Below, piece by piece: positions 60,001-64,000 of a stretch of 64,000 bases of DNA. Position numbers and translations under genes: made by a program. Below the pieces are notes generated by a model. That model saw only the letters and a program-made list of their open reading frames with translations, had not been told where the DNA came from and made no database searches. The stretch comes from Aquibium microcysteis. GTDB taxonomy: Bacteria; Pseudomonadota; Alphaproteobacteria; Rhizobiales; Rhizobiaceae. Each line of letters starts with the position of its first letter. Position 1 is the stretch's first letter. The DNA is taken from positions 2,841,001 through 2,905,000 of the forward strand of contig NZ_CP061080.1 of NCBI RefSeq assembly GCF_014495845.1. Reading direction: 5' to 3'.

Positions 60001-60975
60001 GTGCCCGACATCCTGTCCACCAACGTCCTGCACCCGCAGGTCGCCGAGAAGCTCCGCACGCTGGGCAGCCTGCGCTTCGCCTCGGCTTACGATCCCGACA
60101 CGCTGCTGGCCGAGGGCCGCGACGCCGACCTGATCGTCGTGCGCGCGCCCCTGCCGCCCGCCCTGTTCGAACGGGCGCCGCGCCTGCGCGCCGCCATCCG
60201 CCACGGGGCCGGGCTCGACATGATCCCGATGGACGCGGCGACCAAAGCCGGCGTCATCGTCGCCAACACGCCGGGCGCCAATGCGCGCACCGTCGCCGAA
60301 TACGTCTTCTTCGCCGCCATGACGCTGCTGCGCCGGTTCCGCGTCATCGACCGCGACCTGCGCGCCGATGGCTGGAACGCGGCGCGCCGCCATGCCGATC
60401 TCACCCGCGACCTCGACGGCCTGACGCTCGGCATCGTCGGCTTCGGCAATATCGGCCGCCAGGTCCATGCCATCGCCCGCCACGGCTACGGGCTCGACGT
60501 GCTGATCCACAGCCGCTCCCGGCGCGACATTCCGGCGGATGCCGAGTTCGTCGGCCTCGACGACCTCGCCGCGCGCTGCGACGTCATGGTGCTCTGCTGC
60601 CCGCTGACGGAGGAGACCCGCGGTCTGGTCGGCGCCCGCGTCCTCGGCCGGATGAAGCCCGACGCGCTGGTCATCAACATCTCGCGCGGCCCCGTCGTCG
60701 ACGACGACGCCATGCTGGCCGCCCTGCGCGAAGGCCGGATCGGCGGCGCCGCCCTCGACGTCTTCGACCGCCAGCCGCTGCCGGACGGCCACCCCTATCT
60801 CGGCTTCGACAACGTCGTCGTCACGCCGCACATGTCGGGCATCACCGAAGGCAGCATGCGCCGCATGGGCATGGCCGCCGCGGAAGAGGCCGCCCGCGTC
60901 CTGCGCGGGGAACTGCCGGAAAACCTCTGCAACCCCGAAGCCCTCCCCGCCTACCGCCGCCGCTTCCCCGCCTGA
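60001..60975 (+). CDS. D-2-hydroxyacid dehydrogenase (hydroxypyruvate reductase-like)
   Basis: 324 residues; GTG start at 60001 with AGAAGG upstream. NAD-binding GIVGFGNIGRQVHAIA near residues 143-158, catalytic Arg in NISRGPVVDDDAML near 230, Glu region ALDVFDRQPLP near 255 and His in VVVTPHMSG near 279. Reduces a 2-keto acid or oxidises a D-2-hydroxy acid. Last gene of the sugar operon; it could act on hydroxypyruvate or a tartronate-like intermediate formed downstream of the isomerases. After it the sequence turns into repeats. Confidence 0.9.
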   Translation: MPDILSTNVLHPQVAEKLRTLGSLRFASAYDPDTLLAEGRDADLIVVRAPLPPALFERAPRLRAAIRHGAGLDMIPMDAATKAGVIVANTPGANARTVAEYVFFAAMTLLRRFRVIDRDLRADGWNAARRHADLTRDLDGLTLGIVGFGNIGRQVHAIARHGYGLDVLIHSRSRRDIPADAEFVGLDDLAARCDVMVLCCPLTEETRGLVGARVLGRMKPDALVINISRGPVVDDDAMLAALREGRIGGAALDVFDRQPLPDGHPYLGFDNVVVTPHMSGITEGSMRRMGMAAAEEAARVLRGELPENLCNPEALPAYRRRFPA

Positions 60976-61498
60976 TCGCCGCAGCACCCATCCTCCCGCC
61001 CCGCGAAGCGGGAGGGAGGTGCCGAGCGCAGCGACGCGGAGGGGGAGCAAGGGGCGCCGTATCAAGCCGCCACCTTCGTCATCCCGGAACGGCGTCCAAG
61101 CGCAGCGCAGGACGACGTATCCGGGATCCATGCCTCGCCGCCCATCCCCGCGATCCGGCCCACGACGAGGCACGTGCCACGGGTCGTCTCCGTCGATCCG
61201 GTCGGCCCCCGCCGCCATCCTTCCGCCGCCGCCTCCGCTGCCCCCCGCCTTCGTCATCCCGGAACGGCGTCCAAGCGCAGCGCAGGACGACGTATCCGGG
61301 ATCCATGCCTCGCCGTCCGTCCCCGCGATCCGGCCCACGACGAGGCATGCGCCGCCCGGTCGTCGCCGCGGGCGCCACATCCTGCGCCGCCCCCCCTCCG
61401 TCGTCGCTGCGCGACGCCACCTCCGCCCCCACTGCGTGGGGTGGAGGAAGCCCGCCCCAAGCGCCGACGCCCATCCTCCAACCCCACGAAGTGGGGGG
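60976..61498. repeat. Repeat cluster 3, left of the IS110 element
   Basis: No gene. A GC-rich palindrome follows the dehydrogenase gene (CCCGCCCCGCGAAGCGGGAGGG). Two copies of element F (TTCGTCATCCCGG ... CGATCCGG ... ACGAGGC) lie at 61075-61172 and 61250-61351, then a CACATCCTGCGCC...CACTGCGTGGGGTGGAGG unit at 61376-61448 and the left half of a CCAACCCCACGAAGTGGGGGG palindrome cut by the IS. Confidence 0.85.
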
Positions 61499-61511
61499 GA
61501 CTCCCCACCGT

Positions 61512-62762
61512 TCAGCAAGGGGTTTTCTGGGTGGCCCGGGATGGGTCGAAGGTGGTTCCGGCCTTCAGCATGGCGCAGGCGACGTTGAGGAGGCGGTTTG
61601 CGACGGAGCGCAGGGCGCGTCCGTGGCTGTGACCTCGGCTTCGAAGGGCGGTGTACTTCGAACGGCTGTTGAGGTCGTGCTGGATGGCGACGCGCGCCCA
61701 GTGGTACACGGCATTGGCGAGCCGGTCGTGGCAGGCCTGTCGTCGGATGACGATGCAACTCTTGCCCGACCGCTTGGTGACCGGCGCCACGCCTGTCAGA
61801 CTGCGCAAGGCGGCGTAGTCGCGTCGCTGCAGGGCATCGAAGGCTTCTGCAAGCAGCGTGGCGAGGACGATCCTTCCCACTCCCGGCAAGGATGCGAGGA
61901 TCTCCACGTCATGCTGCTTCACCTGCCCCGGCTCGGTCTCCTCGGCGGGGATGAGGCGGGCGGTCAGGGCATCGAGCTGATGGTGGGCCTGCCTGAGCTG
62001 CCGGTTCACCAGGCGGATGCGCGCAACGAGCATGTCGATGTGGGCGCTGGCGGCCTCGGTCGTCCCGGCGGCGACCGCGAGGGGCGGCTTGCGCAGCGCG
62101 GCGAGCACATGGGCGGCATCGAAGCGGCGGATGCGATGGCGCTTGAGAAGCCTGGCGATCGTCGCCTCGCGGATGCGCGCGGCCTTGGCCGGCGTCGGCG
62201 CGGTCTCCCACAGATCGAGCAGCCACGCGGCGCCGAGATCGTCTTCGAGCTCGAGCAGCGCCGGAAAGTAGCGCCAGAGCTGCTCGCGCATGCGGTTCGT
62301 CAGCCGGCTGCGCTCGGCACCGAGACCCTCGGCCATGCGCGACCACTCGCGCAGTTCGACGACGACGGGATCGGCGGCCGCGAGCGGCCGGAAGCACCGG
62401 GCATCGGTTCGCAGGGCCGAGGCCATCACTTCCGCGTCGCGGCTGTCGTCCTTGGCGCCGGCGAGGGTGAAGCGGTCGCGGAAGCGATCCATCTGCTTGG
62501 GATTGATGGCGTGCACCGCGAAGCCGCGCTCGACCAGCGTTTCGACCACGGGGCCATGCGGCACCTCGATCGCGACCCGGATCCGGCCCGCCTCGGGCGC
62601 ACCGCTGGTCGACGTCAGCCAGGCCGCCATCTCGGCGAGGCCTTCGCCGCCGTGCCTGAAGACCCTTTCGCCGATTCTCCGGCCATCACCGTCCGTGAGG
62701 AACACATGATGGCTCTGCGACGCCCAGTCGACGCCGGCATACCACTGTTTCTGATCGGTCAT
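61512..62762 (-). CDS. IS110-family transposase (DEDD recombinase)
   Basis: 416 residues; ATG 62762 with GGGAGAAAGGAC upstream. N-terminal RuvC-like DEDD domain: YAGVDWASQSHHVF (Asp12), VAIEVPHGPVVE (Glu), AGAKDDSRDAEVMASALR (Asp pair). C-terminal transposase_20 domain: LASLPGVGRIVLATLLAEAFDALQRRDYAALRSLTGVAPVTKRSGKS with the conserved Ser. Recombines DNA under guidance of an element-encoded bridge RNA. Intact length, no frameshift, so possibly active. Confidence 0.95.
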   Translation of the reverse strand: MTDQKQWYAGVDWASQSHHVFLTDGDGRRIGERVFRHGGEGLAEMAAWLTSTSGAPEAGRIRVAIEVPHGPVVETLVERGFAVHAINPKQMDRFRDRFTLAGAKDDSRDAEVMASALRTDARCFRPLAAADPVVVELREWSRMAEGLGAERSRLTNRMREQLWRYFPALLELEDDLGAAWLLDLWETAPTPAKAARIREATIARLLKRHRIRRFDAAHVLAALRKPPLAVAAGTTEAASAHIDMLVARIRLVNRQLRQAHHQLDALTARLIPAEETEPGQVKQHDVEILASLPGVGRIVLATLLAEAFDALQRRDYAALRSLTGVAPVTKRSGKSCIVIRRQACHDRLANAVYHWARVAIQHDLNSRSKYTALRSRGHSHGRALRSVANRLLNVACAMLKAGTTFDPSRATQKTPC

Positions 62763-63070
62763 GTCCTTTCTCCCTTCGAGCATGCGAGCCACCGCGACCT
62801 TCGCCGATCCCTGTACTGGCGCTCGGACGATGATCCGAAGGTCCGGCGCGGACTCCCCACGGGGCGTCGATCACGGCCAATCCGTCGGGGCACGCGTCCC
62901 CCCCAGGTGGTCGGGCCACAGGAGGTGATTGGTCGCTCCCGACGGATCGGCTCGGTTCGGGAAAGCTACGCCGATTCGGGCCGTCGCCCGTGGGTCACGC
63001 TCCGTTCCGCTCCGCTTCACGTCGCGCGACCCACGGCGTGCATCCAGAAACCGCAGGAGAAAGGGTACAG
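62763..63070 (-). ncRNA. IS110 non-coding end, candidate bridge RNA region
   Basis: About 308 bases before the transposase, without an open frame of its own. In IS110-group elements this end encodes the bridge RNA whose loops pair with donor and target DNA. It contains GGACTCCCCAC (62850-62860), an exact 11-base match to the opposite end of the element (61498-61508), as expected for a donor-binding guide. No structure was computed; limits are those of the non-coding end. Confidence 0.5.
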
Positions 63071-63894
63071 AGGTGCCGAGCGAAGCGAGGCGGAGGGGGG
63101 GACCCCGCCGGACCAGTCCGGGACGACGGACGGTCGGCACGACGGACGTGGCCAGGCCGTCCATCACGCTCCCGCGCATCGACGGCCAGAGGATCCGACC
63201 CGCCCCCCCCACCTTCGTCATCCCGGAACGACGTCCGAGCGCAGCGAAGGACGACGTATCCGGGATCCATGCCTCGCCATCCGTCCCCGCGATCCGGCCC
63301 ACGACGAGGCCCGTGCCGCCCGGTCGCCGCTGCGAGCGCCACATCCTGCGCCCCCCCTCCGTCGTCGCTGCGCGACGCCACCTCCGCCCCCACTGCGTGG
63401 GGTGGAGGACAGCCCGCCCCAAGCGCCGCCGCCCATCCTCCAACCCCACGAAGTGGGGGGAGGTGCCGAGCGAAGCGAGGCGGAGGGGGGGACCCCGCCG
63501 GGCCTGGTCGCGACGACGGACGGTCGGCACGACGGACGTGGCCAGGCCGTCCATCACGCTCCCGCGCATCGACGGCCCGAGGATCGGAGCCATCGTTGCC
63601 CCCCACCTTCGTCATCCCGGAACGGCGTCCAAGCGCAGCGCAGGACGTCGTATCCGGGATCCATGCCTCGCCATCCGTCCCCGCGATCCGGTCCACGACG
63701 AGGCACGCGCCGCCGCCGCCCCCGTCGCCGCCACATCCTGCGCCCCCCCTCCGTCGTCGCTGCGCGACGCCACCTCCGCCCCCACTGCGTGGGGTGGAGG
63801 ATGGACCCTTCCAGCGAAATCAATGCCTTGCGAAAATTCTGTCCACACCCCTGCCGGTCCACCGCAGACTGGCCGCAGCTGAAGGAGGGCGGAT
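63071..63894. repeat. Repeat cluster 4: 400-base tandem duplication
   Basis: 63071-63470 and 63471-63801 are direct repeats starting AGGTGCCGAGCGAAGCGAGG and each containing one element F (63214-63316, 63608-63709) and one CACATCCTGCG...GTGGGGTGGAGG unit (63340-63408, 63732-63801). Bases 63802-63894 are unique and contain only the ribosome site of the next gene. No gene supported. Confidence 0.85.
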
Positions 63895-64000
63895 ATGGGC
63901 GGGGCGGGACTGAACGGGCGGAAGCTGCGGGAGACGATCACGCTCCTGCTGTCGCTCGCCGCGCATGCCGACGCCGCCGCCGGCCGTTGCTTTGCCGTGC
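63895..64000 (+). CDS. Unidentified protein, 3' truncated by the window end
   Basis: First 35 codons (MGGAGLNGRKLRETITLLL...) after AGGAGGG at good spacing. The start is convincing because the repeats end just upstream and a clean ribosome site appears. Too short to assign a family. Confidence 0.6.
   Translation, partial: MGGAGLNGRKLRETITLLLSLAAHADAAAGRCFAV

Larger units (their letters stand above)
61499..63070 (-). mobile_element. IS110-family insertion element
   Basis: Ends placed by comparing the interrupted repeat (CCACGAAGTGGGGGG to the left, AGGTGCCGAGCGAAG to the right) with the intact copy at 63435-63490, where these two sequences are contiguous. Uncertainty is one or two bases because of the G-run. 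About 1.57 kb: a 416-residue transposase, about 308 bases of non-coding sequence before it and only about 13 after it, no terminal inverted repeats. This layout matches the IS110 group proper. Confidence 0.85.

Noticed and set aside
58132..60975. Long plus-strand frame running through dehydratase and GntR genes
   Set aside because: Only its last part (from 60001) is a real protein; the rest is an off-frame shadow.
62880..62960. CACCTGGGGGG in the IS110 non-coding end as definite target guide
   Set aside because: The match is short and G/C-run based and the two halves are adjacent rather than on opposite sides of a loop; kept only as a remark.

Overview
High-GC (well above 60 percent by eye) bacterial chromosome segment, almost certainly an alphaproteobacterium of the Hyphomicrobiales (Rhizobiales). 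Grounds: a second, short FtsZ paralogue without the C-terminal tail, many TRAP and Liv-type transport operons with their own regulators, a NodD/NahR-like LysR protein, a GroEL ending in a GGM tail, and dense families of palindromic intergenic repeats. No rRNA or tRNA gene was found.

Layout. 1-2.3 kb: 3' part of a LuxR-HTH/alpha-beta-hydrolase gene and a convergent short ftsZ. 2.5-9.8 kb: seven tightly coupled minus-strand genes (oxidoreductase, TRAP transporter, M81 metallopeptidase, alpha/beta hydrolase, ornithine-cyclodeaminase-like protein), divergent from a cupin-XRE regulator; two palindromic operators lie between. 10.6-15.3 kb: five-gene ring-degradation-like operon (hydrolase, extradiol-type dioxygenase, Rieske ferredoxin, FAD monooxygenase, FAH-family enzyme), divergent from a LysR regulator. 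16.4-20.3 kb: a second TRAP system with a cyclase-family hydrolase. 20.5-31.4 kb: a livFG-ligase-livHMK-nitronate monooxygenase operon, divergent from an enoyl-CoA hydratase, a TetR regulator and a second CoA ligase.

31.5-38.3 kb is an island of lower GC and different codon use. It carries a compact four-gene operon: N6-adenine methyltransferase, a histidine kinase with two GHKL ATPase domains, a degenerate receiver protein with a Cys cluster, and an unrecognised 244-residue protein. I cannot match it to a named system; it is the best candidate here for an undescribed, probably anti-phage, system. The island ends at a fragment that looks like the C-terminus of an IS91-type transposase, next to groES-groEL.

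40.4-42.8 kb and 51.5-52.7 kb are mosaics of palindromic repeats. Between them (42.8-51.5 kb) lies an acyclic-terpene/leucine (Atu/Liu) type catabolic cluster: SDR and acyl-CoA dehydrogenase divergent from enoyl-CoA hydratase, AtuA, biotin carboxylase, biotin carrier and carboxyltransferase. Near-identical operators sit over the divergent atu-like promoters and over the liv operon promoter, which suggests that the TetR protein at 29.1 kb controls uptake, CoA activation and degradation of one branched or isoprenoid acid.

52.7-61 kb is a sugar or sugar-acid catabolic locus (DJ-1/PfpI protein, three TIM-barrel isomerases, Gfo/Idh/MocA dehydrogenase, enolase-superfamily dehydratase, 2-hydroxyacid dehydrogenase) with a GntR/FCD regulator and two TGGT-N3-ACCA operators. 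The right end (61-63.9 kb) is another repeat cluster interrupted by an IS110-family element, whose ends can be placed by comparison with an uninterrupted copy. A truncated gene starts at 63895.
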